In this document: positions 17,744 through 26,573 of the stretch, piece after piece
Position numbering within the stretch: the first letter of the stretch is position 1
Layout: every line of letters starts with the position of its first letter
Source: DAISKN01 sp964553925
Lineage (GTDB): Bacteria > Acidobacteriota > Vicinamibacteria > Marinacidobacterales > SMYC01
Assembly: GCA_964553925.1 (NCBI GenBank)
Contig: CAZKNR010000035.1
Span: 1-64,000 of the forward strand
Length of the DNA stretch: 64,000 nt
Direction of reading: 5' to 3'
Notes under the pieces: model-generated
Seen by the model: the letters and a program-made list of their open reading frames with translations, nothing else
What the model was told of the DNA's origin: nothing
The model's database searches: none
Translations under genes and position numbers: made by a program

Positions 17744-18841
17744 ATGTACCTTCATCATTATGGTTTCCGTGACAAGCCTTTCAAGCTCACCCACGACCCC
17801 GCCTATTACTACGGAGAAGCCCACCAGGTAGCGCTCAACGAGCTCTGCTACTCCCTCGAGGAACGGCACGGGCTCGCCATCCTTCTTGGCGAGCCGGGAA
17901 CGGGGAAAACGACGCTGCTGCTTCGGCTCCTCAGGACCTTCAGCCGGCAGCTCAACGGGGTGTTCCTCTCGGATGTCGCCGTCGGCGAGTCCTCGTTGAT
18001 TCGCCAGATCGCCCGGGCTCTCCTGGTGCCGTTCCGGCCCCAGGAGTCGACGGAAACCGTCTCCCAGTATCTCGACATTTTTCTCCGGGGGCAGGTGACC
18101 GCCGGGAGAACCGTGGTGGTCCTGGTCGACGAGGCGCAGGGACTGTCGGACGGCCAGTTCGAGGAACTTCGCCACCTCACCAACCTCGAGCACAAGAGCA
18201 AGAAGCTCCTCGAGATCATCCTCGCGGGGCTTCCCTCTCTGGAGCGCAAGTTCCGAACTCCCGACCTGGAATCGCTGAGCCAGCGGGCCGTCGTGCGCTG
18301 CTGGGTGGAGCCGATGAGCCTCGAGCACACCCGCTCGTACATTCGGCACCGTCTCGACGTCGTCGGGGCGCCCAATCCCGATATGTTCAGCGCCGACGCG
18401 GTGGAGCGAGTCCACAACGCCACCCGGGGTGTCCCCCGGCTTATCAACATCGTCTGCGAGCGCACGCTTCTCGTCGGTTACGTGGAAGAGGTCCAGGTGC
18501 TCAAGGCCTCGGACATCGATCAGTCCGTGGCCGACTTGAACCTGAAGCCCATCGCCGATGGCAGCTACGATCAAGCGACGGGAGCGTTGGGATTCGAGGG
18601 GACCCTCTTGCTCCGCATGGCGGCACAGCTCGACACCATCATGAAGAAGCTCGAGGACCTCGAGAGCCAGACAGACGGTATCCCACAGAGAGGAGCGAAA
18701 GACGAGCCACGGCTGCGGCAGTGGCTGAAGTCTCTGAAGAGCAATCCCCTCAAGCAATCAGAGTCCACTCACACTCACTCGTTCGACGAGCTGGTGGATT
18801 CGCAGTCGCTAACCACCGGAAAACCGGAGACGAATCACTAA
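17744..18841 (+). CDS. ExeA/MshM-like AAA ATPase of secretion or pilus biogenesis
   Basis: This 365-residue protein begins MYLHHYGFRDKPFKLTHDP, the classic ExeA-family opening. It has Walker A GEPGTGKTT near residue 47 and Walker B VVLVDEAQGLS near 125. Relatives help assemble type II secretion or MSHA-type machinery at the peptidoglycan layer. The last 60 residues are a polar tail without known domain. The pilus/secretion genes lie about 20 kb to the right, so it is a plausible unlinked partner. The start at 17744 fits the family; the in-frame extension to 17567 is not family-like. Confidence 0.85.
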   Translation: MYLHHYGFRDKPFKLTHDPAYYYGEAHQVALNELCYSLEERHGLAILLGEPGTGKTTLLLRLLRTFSRQLNGVFLSDVAVGESSLIRQIARALLVPFRPQESTETVSQYLDIFLRGQVTAGRTVVVLVDEAQGLSDGQFEELRHLTNLEHKSKKLLEIILAGLPSLERKFRTPDLESLSQRAVVRCWVEPMSLEHTRSYIRHRLDVVGAPNPDMFSADAVERVHNATRGVPRLINIVCERTLLVGYVEEVQVLKASDIDQSVADLNLKPIADGSYDQATGALGFEGTLLLRMAAQLDTIMKKLEDLESQTDGIPQRGAKDEPRLRQWLKSLKSNPLKQSESTHTHSFDELVDSQSLTTGKPETNH

Positions 18842-18906
18842 TACAGCTGTGTCCCCCGACGCGGCGCGGGCCTATTCGACAGATCGACCGTTGACGGGAT
18901 TCATTC

Positions 18907-20376
18907 ATGCAGGAGCGTGAATCGCGATCCAGGCGCAAGCCCAAAAAGCTCGAGGAGCTCGCACTCGCCTCGATACTGCTCTTCGCCTCGTCGCTCGGGG
19001 CTCAACCCCGAATCGAGCACGACGACGTCGACTGCCTTCCGCGCGGGGAGTTCAGTCAGTTTCTCGCAAGCATCCAGCCGGCTTCGACGATCCGCGCCGC
19101 CAAACTTTATTTCCGGTCGAACCTCTACCCCGAGTTCTATTTCGTGGCGATGAGCCTGGACGCCGCGGGGTCGTTCGAGGCGGTGATGCCCCTTCCCGCG
19201 GCGGAGACGACGAAGGTCGTGTACTACATCGAGGCCGTGGACCTCTCGTTTCAAAGCTCGCGAAGCGATGAATTGGAAGTCGCAATCTCCGAGGGTTCCG
19301 GCTGCCGCAGAGGTCCCGGCGCCGTTCTCTTTCCGGGCGCGAGCCCGGCCATCGTGGTCGGCGCGACCCAGGTGGGAATTCCCGCGATTCCCGCGGGGTT
19401 CCAGGCAACGGGAATCACGGGGTTTCTCACGGCATCCGGAGGGATCGCGGGCACGGGAGGGGGAATTGGGGTGGGCGTCGCCGTGGGAGCCGCGGCCGGA
19501 GCCGCTGCCGGCGTAGGTGTCATCCTTGCCGGTGGGGATGCGTCCACGACTCCGACGACGAGCACTCCTCCATTGGGTGGCCCGAACACGACCCCTACTT
19601 CCGCGGGCTCGACCACCACGACCGTGACCGGTTCTCCAACTTCGACCTCGAGCTCGCCCGCGACCTCGACCATCCCCCCCACTCCGAGCCCACCCTCGAC
19701 CACCACGACGACGACCGCGCCGTCCCCGCTGACCGCCTGCTTCGAATGGCGGGCACTCGGAAACTGCCTCGTGTTCTTCGACTCCTGCTCGACGCCGGCG
19801 AGCTCGATCATCAGCTATGAGTGGCGGATGCTGGGGCCACCGGTTCCCGCGCCGCCTCCGATCGAAAGCTTTGAGTTCAGCTTCGCAGCGGATCCGCGTT
19901 GCCGGGGCACTATGAGCTTCAACCACCCTGTACGCCTCACGGTCTTCGACAGCCTCGGGCGAAGTGACAGCGTTCAGCAGAACGTTACCGTCCAATCGGG
20001 TGTGACGTACCGCACGGACGTCGGGATGAGTGCCGTCCTCTCTTTCAAGAGCCAGCTTTTAGCCTTGCCGCCGGACGGGAGCGCACGAGGACAGATCGTG
20101 GTGAACGGTGCGCGGCTCCCACCGTCCGACAACGCATCAGCGTCGCTGCACGAGGTTCGTGTGGGCGCGGGGATCGTCCGCATCGAAGCCACGCTCTTGA
20201 CCCGGGTCTCGCCGGGAAGCCTCTGGGAGCTCGATTTTTCCTCGAGCGCGGGCCTGGTCGCAGGGAGCGTGAAGGTCGAGGGGGGCGCGGTCGTGGGCGC
20301 CGACGAGCGCCGCATTGTCTTTCGATTGAACGGCGATCGCGGCGAAACGCTGCGGCTTCGAGTGGAGGTTAGATGA
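18907..20376 (+). CDS. Secreted surface protein with Gly/Ala segment and Thr/Pro linker
   Basis: This 489-residue protein has a signal-like N-terminus (LASILLFASSLGAQ), a beta-rich domain of ~110 residues, a Gly/Ala-rich hydrophobic segment near 165-205 and a long Ser/Thr/Pro linker near 210-275. A PKD-like domain with paired cysteines and a C-terminal beta domain follow. Gly/Ala segment plus Thr/Pro linker suggests a cell-surface protein with a spacer that could be glycosylated. Function is unknown. It follows the ExeA-like gene with a gap of 65 bases. Confidence 0.7.
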   Translation: MQERESRSRRKPKKLEELALASILLFASSLGAQPRIEHDDVDCLPRGEFSQFLASIQPASTIRAAKLYFRSNLYPEFYFVAMSLDAAGSFEAVMPLPAAETTKVVYYIEAVDLSFQSSRSDELEVAISEGSGCRRGPGAVLFPGASPAIVVGATQVGIPAIPAGFQATGITGFLTASGGIAGTGGGIGVGVAVGAAAGAAAGVGVILAGGDASTTPTTSTPPLGGPNTTPTSAGSTTTTVTGSPTSTSSSPATSTIPPTPSPPSTTTTTTAPSPLTACFEWRALGNCLVFFDSCSTPASSIISYEWRMLGPPVPAPPPIESFEFSFAADPRCRGTMSFNHPVRLTVFDSLGRSDSVQQNVTVQSGVTYRTDVGMSAVLSFKSQLLALPPDGSARGQIVVNGARLPPSDNASASLHEVRVGAGIVRIEATLLTRVSPGSLWELDFSSSAGLVAGSVKVEGGAVVGADERRIVFRLNGDRGETLRLRVEVR

Positions 20377-20423
20377 CGGCGGAGCCTCCCACCAGAGACC
20401 CCGCCGTCCGCCGTCCGAAAAGA

Positions 20424-20999
20424 CTAGGTGCCGGCTTTGATGGTGGTAGCCCAGGTCGCGTCGCCCCACGAAAGCGTGAGCGAATCGCCCGTGATGGCGA
20501 TGGCGAAGACATCGGCGGCAGCGCCGGTCCCCTTCTTCATCGGCACTCGCGCGACTTCGTCCTTGGCGATGTTCTTCTGGTAGCCATCGAGCCTCGGCCA
20601 GGGCTCGTTCTTCATGTTCGCGGGAGCCTCGGCCCAGATGTTGACCAGCGGGATGCCGAGGTTCTTGTTGATCACCAGAGCCCAGTCGCCCTGCGCGGGA
20701 GCGTGAACGTAGAGGCTGTACTTGCCGGCCGGGACGGGCTTGCCGCCGACGGTGAGGGCGGTCTGGGTGTCGATTGTCGTGACCTGGTTCTCCCCCGCGC
20801 GCCAGATGCGATCCTCGGGGAGGTCCTTCATGAGGGCGTCGAGAGTCCGGCCCTTGAGGGCAGGACGGCCATAGTCGATCACGACCTTCTTTCCGTTGAT
20901 CGTGGCCTCCGCCTTGCCGCGGGGCTGGCCCTGCTGAGCCGCGGCCAGACCGGTGACGGCCGCGAGAGCTACCGCAATGGCGATTCGTTTCGTCGTCAT
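20424..20999 (-). CDS. DUF2911 domain periplasmic protein
   Basis: This 191-residue protein has a signal peptide (MTTKRIAIAVALAAVTGLAA) and the DUF2911 fold: DYGRPALKGRTL, then RIWRAGENQVTTI, PAGKYSLYVHAP and a closing LTLSWGDATW. DUF2911 proteins are common exported proteins of Bacteroidetes and Acidobacteriota with no established function. ATG 20999 has a GGAG ribosome site upstream; the longer frame to 21116 runs through the spacer and was rejected. Confidence 0.85.
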   Translation of the reverse strand: MTTKRIAIAVALAAVTGLAAAQQGQPRGKAEATINGKKVVIDYGRPALKGRTLDALMKDLPEDRIWRAGENQVTTIDTQTALTVGGKPVPAGKYSLYVHAPAQGDWALVINKNLGIPLVNIWAEAPANMKNEPWPRLDGYQKNIAKDEVARVPMKKGTGAAADVFAIAITGDSLTLSWGDATWATTIKAGT

Positions 21000-21084
21000 C
21001 GTTCGTCGAACTCCTTGTTTATAGTTTTCCTGAGTTGAGGGATCGCATCGGGGTCCGAGCACGGTTGTCGATGCGCGGTGAGAA

Positions 21085-21104
21085 GAATTCAATTCTTTGA
21101 ATTC
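21085..21104. repeat. AT-rich perfect 8-bp inverted repeat
   Basis: GAATTCAA and TTGAATTC flank a 4-base loop downstream of the metalloprotease gene and upstream of the DUF2911 gene, both leftward. It could be a weak terminator for the former or an operator for the latter. It stands out from the GC-rich surroundings. Confidence 0.55.
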
Positions 21105-21155
21105 CGACTCGTACACCCGAAGCAGTATAGCGCGGCGTGAAGAGGACCCGGAATT

Positions 21156-22529
21156 CTACCGAGACAATGGGAAGTCCTCGAATAACCAGACGGCTCCGCG
21201 GCGGTACCACAGCCGGCCGAAGAACGCCCCCTTGCCGGACGGCGCCGCTCCCTCGAAGAAATCGACGCTGCGCTGGAGTCCGCTATCGGCGACGTCGCTC
21301 GCCCCCGGAGACGTGCCCACGAGGAGCCGCCACTCGGTGATGCGCGGCTCACCGGAAGAGACACGAAACCGCAGGGTGCCCGGAAGAGCCCCTGCAACAA
21401 ACGACACGCGCGGAGGCGGAAGGCTTCGGCGAAAACCCGAGGCAGTCTCGCGCAGCTCGTTCAGCGAGCGGGCGTTGTCCTGCCGCTCGGTTCCCGCGGG
21501 CGCGCCGCCGAAGAGAACTCGCGGGCTCGAAAAGCGGGCGACGCGCCTTCCCGGCCCGTAAGCCATGATGGTGCGAAACCCCGCGACCAGATCCTTGTAG
21601 CCGAAGGAGTAAGCGAAGGCGCCCATCGTCTTTGGATCCTCGGGCGCGTGATCGCAGCCGAGGTTATGTCCGAGCTCGTGCGCCATCGCGTACGTGGTAT
21701 CGATGCAGCTCCTTTCGACCACCGAGTACGCCCACTCTGAAAACGACGCGCCGGCTCGGCCCATGGAGTAGGCGATACCGCAGCCGTCACGCTCCTCGAC
21801 CACGAGCTGCACGACGTCCGCGCCGTAGGTGTCACGGAGCTCGTGTACCTCGTCGAGAGCGCCGTCGTTCTCCTGTTGCAGGATCTCCAGATCCGACTCG
21901 ACCCGGCCCGCCTCCGCGAAAGCGACTTCCCGCAGCTCGACCAATCTCAAACGGGTCTCGACCTCGCTCTTCTCGAGCGCGAGGTTCGTCTCCGCGAGAC
22001 CGAGCCCTACGAGAGACGCGATGGCATCGGCGCCGCCCGAAGCTCTCCGGGCCCTCGGGGTATAGACGACGAGCAAGTCGAGCTCGGCTCCATCGCCGGG
22101 ATCGAGCGCCACGAGAGGGCGCGAGCCTCGACCCGCGGGAAGAGGGTGTCGTTCCGGCGGCTCCGACGACGGCGCGACCTCCTCGATGCGATGGAGTCCG
22201 CTGCCGGCCGGCCGAATGCGATATTGCGCCGAGGCCAGGCGGACGCTCCCGGCCAAAACGCCCCTCGCGACCGAGAGCACGACGGAGCTCGTGTCGTCGC
22301 CTCGGGAGTGCCCAACCCAGGTGAAGCCGTCGGGCCCGAGGGGCACGAGGTTCTCACGAACCGCCTCGACCCAATCGCCCTCGAAGAGCTCGAGATGAAC
22401 CACCTCGCCCGTGAGCTCCGCTGCTTCGAGGCGGACGACGCGGCTCCGAACGACGTCTGGGGGCTTTGGGGAGAGATCGGCGCCGCTCCCGAGGAACGGG
22501 AGAATCGCGAGAAGCAAGGTGTTCCACAT
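21156..22529 (-). CDS. Secreted reprolysin-like zinc metalloprotease
   Basis: This 457-residue protein has a short signal peptide, a propeptide-like domain of about 150 residues and an M12-type catalytic domain. The zinc site HELGHNLGCDH is followed by the Met-turn TIMAYG. The domain before it (LDLLVVYTPRARRASGG and onward) is typical of bacterial reprolysin-like enzymes. About 70 residues of beta-rich sequence follow the catalytic domain. It presumably degrades extracellular protein. Divergent from the unknown gene pair to the right. Confidence 0.87.
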   Translation of the reverse strand: MWNTLLLAILPFLGSGADLSPKPPDVVRSRVVRLEAAELTGEVVHLELFEGDWVEAVRENLVPLGPDGFTWVGHSRGDDTSSVVLSVARGVLAGSVRLASAQYRIRPAGSGLHRIEEVAPSSEPPERHPLPAGRGSRPLVALDPGDGAELDLLVVYTPRARRASGGADAIASLVGLGLAETNLALEKSEVETRLRLVELREVAFAEAGRVESDLEILQQENDGALDEVHELRDTYGADVVQLVVEERDGCGIAYSMGRAGASFSEWAYSVVERSCIDTTYAMAHELGHNLGCDHAPEDPKTMGAFAYSFGYKDLVAGFRTIMAYGPGRRVARFSSPRVLFGGAPAGTERQDNARSLNELRETASGFRRSLPPPRVSFVAGALPGTLRFRVSSGEPRITEWRLLVGTSPGASDVADSGLQRSVDFFEGAAPSGKGAFFGRLWYRRGAVWLFEDFPLSR

Positions 22530-22660
22530 GACGAGCCTTCAAAACAGGCTATCAGATCGAGGTGGGAACGTCAGCCGCAACCTCAGGGCTCTGCGTCGAT
22601 GCGGTATACTGATCGTGGATCGTGGGTTTTCCGGGGGAGCCCTCGACAAGTGGTTGATCC

Positions 22661-23170
22661 ATGAGCGAATCTCGCCGAAGTACCGAAAACCCGGCTACTC
22701 TTTCGGTTGCTCGGAACACGATCGACGTTCGGATTGACGAGTCGCTTGCCCGGCTTTACGAGCTTGCCGAAGAGGAGTGGTTTGAGGACGGGCTGCAGAG
22801 CAATTTAGGCTTAGGTCTAGACGAGCTTCTTCAACACCATCCGGCGGAGACAATGTCGGGACTCAAAAGGCTGCTCAAGAAATCCTCAGTACGGCAACCG
22901 GCCTTGGTCGAGACGTTGAAGGTTCTCGGTCGCGTGGAAAGCCCAGAGACAAGGGAGCCACGCCTCTACACGCTCGTGGACTTTCTAAGTCATTCATCAA
23001 TGGTCGTTCGAGATGCGGCCCTGGTTGGATTGTGCTTGCTCGATGACGAGAGGGCCCTGCCTTACCTGGCGCGAGCTGCCGAGCATCATGACGATGACTC
23101 GTTCTTCAAACGGGACCTGAAGGACGCGATGAAACAGATTCGGGCTCCTCGTGGCGATAGTTATCCGTAA
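22661..23170 (+). CDS. HEAT-repeat-like protein of unknown function
   Basis: This 169-residue protein has a central all-helical region (LVDFLSHSSMVVRDAALVG, then LDDERALPYLARAAEHHDD) reading as one or two HEAT-like repeats. There is no signal peptide or catalytic motif. It is visibly less GC-rich than its neighbours. The second gene starts 20 bases before its stop, so the two are probably coupled. A TATACT at 22605-22610 is the best -10 candidate upstream. Confidence 0.6.
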   Translation: MSESRRSTENPATLSVARNTIDVRIDESLARLYELAEEEWFEDGLQSNLGLGLDELLQHHPAETMSGLKRLLKKSSVRQPALVETLKVLGRVESPETREPRLYTLVDFLSHSSMVVRDAALVGLCLLDDERALPYLARAAEHHDDDSFFKRDLKDAMKQIRAPRGDSYP

Positions 23171-23654
23171 GGTCGACCGACGACCTCTCTGGGACAGGAA
23201 CGCTCGTCCAGCGGAATCCTGGCTTCACCCCGAGGATCTCGCGGCTGACGCTCTGCAGGATCTCCGAACGAAAGAGAACCGGTTGTCGGTTTACCTGCTC
23301 GATTCGTTAGAGTCTTTTGGACTGGACCGTCTCTTGGCTGCGATGGCAGCGAGCCGAGACGTACTCGACAAACTCGACTACGCTGCCTTTGATATCGCTC
23401 TTCTCAGCGACCTGCGAATCAAGATCGAGGCGGCTCCAGGTGGGACTCCCGACGACGAGGTCAACACGTGGCACAGAGATCTAGTCGAGCTCACCGCCTC
23501 CAAACTCACGGACCTGGGCCTAGCGATGCGGCGAAACGCAACGGTGGCTCGCAAATACCCTAAAGACATCGCCGAGCTCATTCGGCAGGGTGTTGAGTCG
23601 AATCGCATCGATCAGACACGCCTAAAGCAAAATCTCGCGAGCAAAGTCCTCTAG
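23151..23654 (+). CDS. Unknown protein coupled to the HEAT-like gene
   Basis: This 167-residue GTG-start protein is mostly helical and has no motif I recognise. It begins inside the end of the preceding gene (20-base overlap). Its tryptophan-containing N-terminus (VDRRPLWDRNARPAESWLH) is the most distinctive stretch. The pair shares lower GC content, consistent with acquired accessory genes. Confidence 0.55.
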   Translation: MAIVIRKVDRRPLWDRNARPAESWLHPEDLAADALQDLRTKENRLSVYLLDSLESFGLDRLLAAMAASRDVLDKLDYAAFDIALLSDLRIKIEAAPGGTPDDEVNTWHRDLVELTASKLTDLGLAMRRNATVARKYPKDIAELIRQGVESNRIDQTRLKQNLASKVL

Positions 23655-23679
23655 TTGAGCTAGGGTACCCGCGCATTCG

Positions 23680-24258
23680 TCAGCCGTATCGGGTCAGCAG
23701 CAAGAAAACCAGCACCCCGGTGACCGAAACGTAGAGCCAGAGCGGAAACGTGAACCGCGCGAGGCGCCGGTGCCGCTCGAAGCGCCGGGTGAGGGCGAAA
23801 AAGAGAGTCGTCAGGACCATCGGGAGAGCGATCATCGAGCCGAGGATGTGGGTCACGAGGACGATGAAATAGAAAAGCCGCACCGGACCCTGGCCTTGGA
23901 ATCGGGTGTCCCCGTGATAATGATGATAGGTCACGTAGCTCGCGAGGAAGACGGAGGCAACGAGGAGCGCTCCGAGCATGAGCTTCCTGTGGAGCTCGCG
24001 CCGGCCGCGGCGGATCGCGAGCAAACCCGACACCAGGACAACGGCGCTGGTTGCGTTCAGGGCGGCGTTCAGCGCCGGGAGGGACGACGTCCAGGAAGGC
24101 GGCTCGCTCGAGCCCGCCCGCCCGTAGAGGAGCCAGAAGAGATACGCGAGAACGGCGACGCTCAGAAGGCCAATCACGGCGAAGGCTCTTCTCTCATTGA
24201 GGGCGGTGCCGCGTTCGACGGTTTCCTCGCTCAGAGTGCCCTCCTCCTCTATCCTCAC
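23680..24258 (-). CDS. DUF420 membrane protein (CtaM-like)
   Basis: This 192-residue protein has five predicted transmembrane segments, with the motif region LHRKLMLGALLVASVFLASY followed by HYHGDTRF, which is characteristic of DUF420. Relatives (CtaM/YozB) support cytochrome oxidase maturation, and the histidines suggest metal or haem contact. No oxidase genes are nearby. GTG 24258 lies 7 bases after the upstream gene's stop and avoids overlapping it; the longer frame would run inside that gene. The start is the least certain point. Confidence 0.75.
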   Translation of the reverse strand: MRIEEEGTLSEETVERGTALNERRAFAVIGLLSVAVLAYLFWLLYGRAGSSEPPSWTSSLPALNAALNATSAVVLVSGLLAIRRGRRELHRKLMLGALLVASVFLASYVTYHHYHGDTRFQGQGPVRLFYFIVLVTHILGSMIALPMVLTTLFFALTRRFERHRRLARFTFPLWLYVSVTGVLVFLLLTRYG

Positions 24259-24265
24259 TGGGGCC

Positions 24266-24997
24266 TCAAGCAAGACGCAAGAGATCCGTTTCGGAAAAGA
24301 TCGGTCCGACCTTGAGCCCGAGCCGGCGGATAGCGATCTCGGGAACTCCGAGGTCACCGAGATAGAGCTCCCCTCGATACTCCTCGGCGCCGTGCGTCAC
24401 TACACCCTTTTGGGGAAGTGCCAGGGCCAGGGTCGCCGTCGCCTTGATCGAGGGCGAGGAGACGGAGCCCGTGCCCGCGTCCATCCCCGCAGGAACCTCG
24501 AGCGAGAGGATGGGAATTCTTTGGGCGTTGGCCCAGCGGACCGCGTCCGCGAGGTCGTCCTTCGGACGGCCGCGAAGGCCGGAGCCGACCATGCCGTCGA
24601 GGATCGCGTCCGGCCCCTCGGCCGCGAGCGCCGAGGATGGATCTCTCACCATAACCTTCATGCGGTCGAGAGTGTCGAGCAGACGAAGGCCGAGAGCGCT
24701 CTGACGCGAGCGCTCTCGGAGCAGGAAGACCTCGACCAAAGCACCAAAGCTCGCGAGCCTCCCTGCGGCGGCGAGCGCCACGTTCCCCTTCCCGCCGGCC
24801 CCCGCGAGGACCACGACACTCTTGTTCGTGGCATCACCGGCGAGAAACCGGTCGCGCGCCAGATGGGCGAAGTGCCGGGCGGCGCTCTCCAGGATCTGGA
24901 TCGGGTCGACGCCGAAGTCCTCGACCAGCGACCGGCCGAGCTCGGCCCGCTCACCGGGGGTGAGGGCGGGAATGGACTTCAGCAGATCGAGCGACAC
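24266..24997 (-). CDS. nnrE: NAD(P)H-hydrate epimerase (YjeF N-terminal domain)
   Basis: This 243-residue stand-alone YjeF_N protein would epimerise damaged R-NAD(P)HX so that a dehydratase can repair it. Family blocks seen are VVVLAGAGGKGNVALAAAGR (the nucleotide-binding loop, usually ending NNGGDG), DGMVGSGLRG and LEVPAGMDAGTG. The loop differs from the consensus, with Asn where GGDG has Asp. The ADP-dependent dehydratase domain often fused to it is absent. The GTG start has a GGGAGG only one base upstream, so the true start may be slightly downstream. Confidence 0.78.
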   Translation of the reverse strand: MSLDLLKSIPALTPGERAELGRSLVEDFGVDPIQILESAARHFAHLARDRFLAGDATNKSVVVLAGAGGKGNVALAAAGRLASFGALVEVFLLRERSRQSALGLRLLDTLDRMKVMVRDPSSALAAEGPDAILDGMVGSGLRGRPKDDLADAVRWANAQRIPILSLEVPAGMDAGTGSVSSPSIKATATLALALPQKGVVTHGAEEYRGELYLGDLGVPEIAIRRLGLKVGPIFSETDLLRLA

Positions 24998-25065
24998 CTC
25001 CCGTCATTCTATCAAGTTGATCGTTTTCCCATGGACTGCGATCATGAAGGGAAGGCACCGAGACG

Positions 25066-26526
25066 ATGGAACTCGACCCCCGCTTCGTCGGAAGAACCTA
25101 CAGCGACTTCCTCTTCAGGCCCCAGAAGGGGCAGGTCGCTAGCCGCGGCGAGATTTCTCTCGCGGCGAACCTGACACGATCGACCTCGTTCGAGCTTCCG
25201 GTCATCTCCTCCAACATGGACAGCGTCACCGAGTGGGAGATGGCGCGGACGATGGCGCTCGAAGGCGGCATCGGGATCGTACATCGCGCCATGACGATCG
25301 AGCGCCAGACGGAGATGGTGCGGCGCGTGAAGCGAAGCCACAGCGCGGTCATCGAGAACCCGCTGCGCCTTCCCCGCGGTGTTTCGATCCGCGAGGCCAA
25401 AGGTTTCGCCCGCCGCCACCACATCACCGCGATCCTCATCGAAGAGACGCCAGGAAGCGGAGCTCTCGCGGGGCTTCTCACGAACCGCGACATTCCCCGG
25501 CGCGCCGATCTCGACGCCCGCCCGGTCGACGAGTTCATGACTCCCTTCGAGCGGCTCCACGTGAGCCCTCCCGGTATCGGCGAGGACGAGGCGGAGCGCC
25601 TCATGTTCGCAAAGCGCATCGAGCGTCTGCCGCTGGTGGACGAATCCCGGCGCATCCGAGGGCTCATCACCCTCCGCGACATTTTGTTCTTCCGCAACCG
25701 CCCGTTCTCGAGCAAGGACGGGAAGGGCAGGCTCCGGGTGGGAGCGGCGATCGGGGCCCGCGGCGATTTTCTCGAACGGGCGCGAGCGCTCGTCGAGGCC
25801 GAGGTCGACATCCTGGTCATCGACGTCGCCCACGCCCACTCGGTCGTCATGGAGAAGGCCATCGCCTCCGTGCGGGCGCGATTCGAATCCACACCGCTTC
25901 TCTGCGGGAACGTGGCGACGGGCGAGGGCGCGAGGTTTCTCGCCGATTGCGGCGTCGACGCCATCAAGGTCGGAGTCGGGCCGGGTCGCGGCTGCCGCAC
26001 CCGGCTCGAGACCGGCGCCGGGGTCCCGCAGCTCCAGGCGATCCGCGAGGCCTATTGCGCCGTCTCTGACGAGGTTCCCATCGTCGCTGACGGAGGGATC
26101 GCGCACGACAAGGACATCTTTCTCGCCCTCATCGCGGGCGCCTCTTCCGTCATGCTCGGAAGCGCCCTTTCCGGCACGGACGAGTCGCCGGGCCATCTGA
26201 TCGAAGACCCGGCGACCCATCAGAAACGAAAGATCTACCGGGGCATGACCTCACCCCAGGCGGTCTTTCAATCGCTCGAGGATCCGGCAAACGGAGAAGA
26301 GCTCGCCTCCGCCCTCGAAACGCCTTCGGAGGGAATGGAGATCCAGGTCACCTACAAGGGCAGCGTCGTCGACGTCCTGCGGCGCATTCGAGGCCACCTC
26401 CAGTCGGCAGTGAGCTACGCCGGCGAGAGATCCCTCGCCTCGGCCCGGGCCAAGATCCTCCCCGATCCCCTCCGCTTTCTGATTCCCCTGTCGGAGTCTT
26501 CGCGGCGCGAATCCTACGAGAGGTGA
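25066..26526 (+). CDS. guaB: IMP dehydrogenase/GMP reductase family protein with CBS pair
   Basis: This 486-residue TIM-barrel protein has an inserted CBS pair at about residues 95-215. The catalytic loop is GVGPGRGCRTR with Cys310 and the conserved Thr two residues later, and VADGGIAHDKD plus LGSALSGTDESPG complete the phosphate site. It would oxidise IMP to XMP for GMP synthesis. The flap that normally holds the Arg-Tyr dyad reads EGMEIQVTYKG: Tyr430 is present but the Arg position is Gln427. A GuaB1-like GMP reductase or a divergent enzyme therefore remains possible. Confidence 0.8.
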   Translation: MELDPRFVGRTYSDFLFRPQKGQVASRGEISLAANLTRSTSFELPVISSNMDSVTEWEMARTMALEGGIGIVHRAMTIERQTEMVRRVKRSHSAVIENPLRLPRGVSIREAKGFARRHHITAILIEETPGSGALAGLLTNRDIPRRADLDARPVDEFMTPFERLHVSPPGIGEDEAERLMFAKRIERLPLVDESRRIRGLITLRDILFFRNRPFSSKDGKGRLRVGAAIGARGDFLERARALVEAEVDILVIDVAHAHSVVMEKAIASVRARFESTPLLCGNVATGEGARFLADCGVDAIKVGVGPGRGCRTRLETGAGVPQLQAIREAYCAVSDEVPIVADGGIAHDKDIFLALIAGASSVMLGSALSGTDESPGHLIEDPATHQKRKIYRGMTSPQAVFQSLEDPANGEELASALETPSEGMEIQVTYKGSVVDVLRRIRGHLQSAVSYAGERSLASARAKILPDPLRFLIPLSESSRRESYER

Positions 26527-26573
26527 GCGAGAACCTGAAGCACCTCCGGGAATCGTGATAGAAACGGGGAGAC

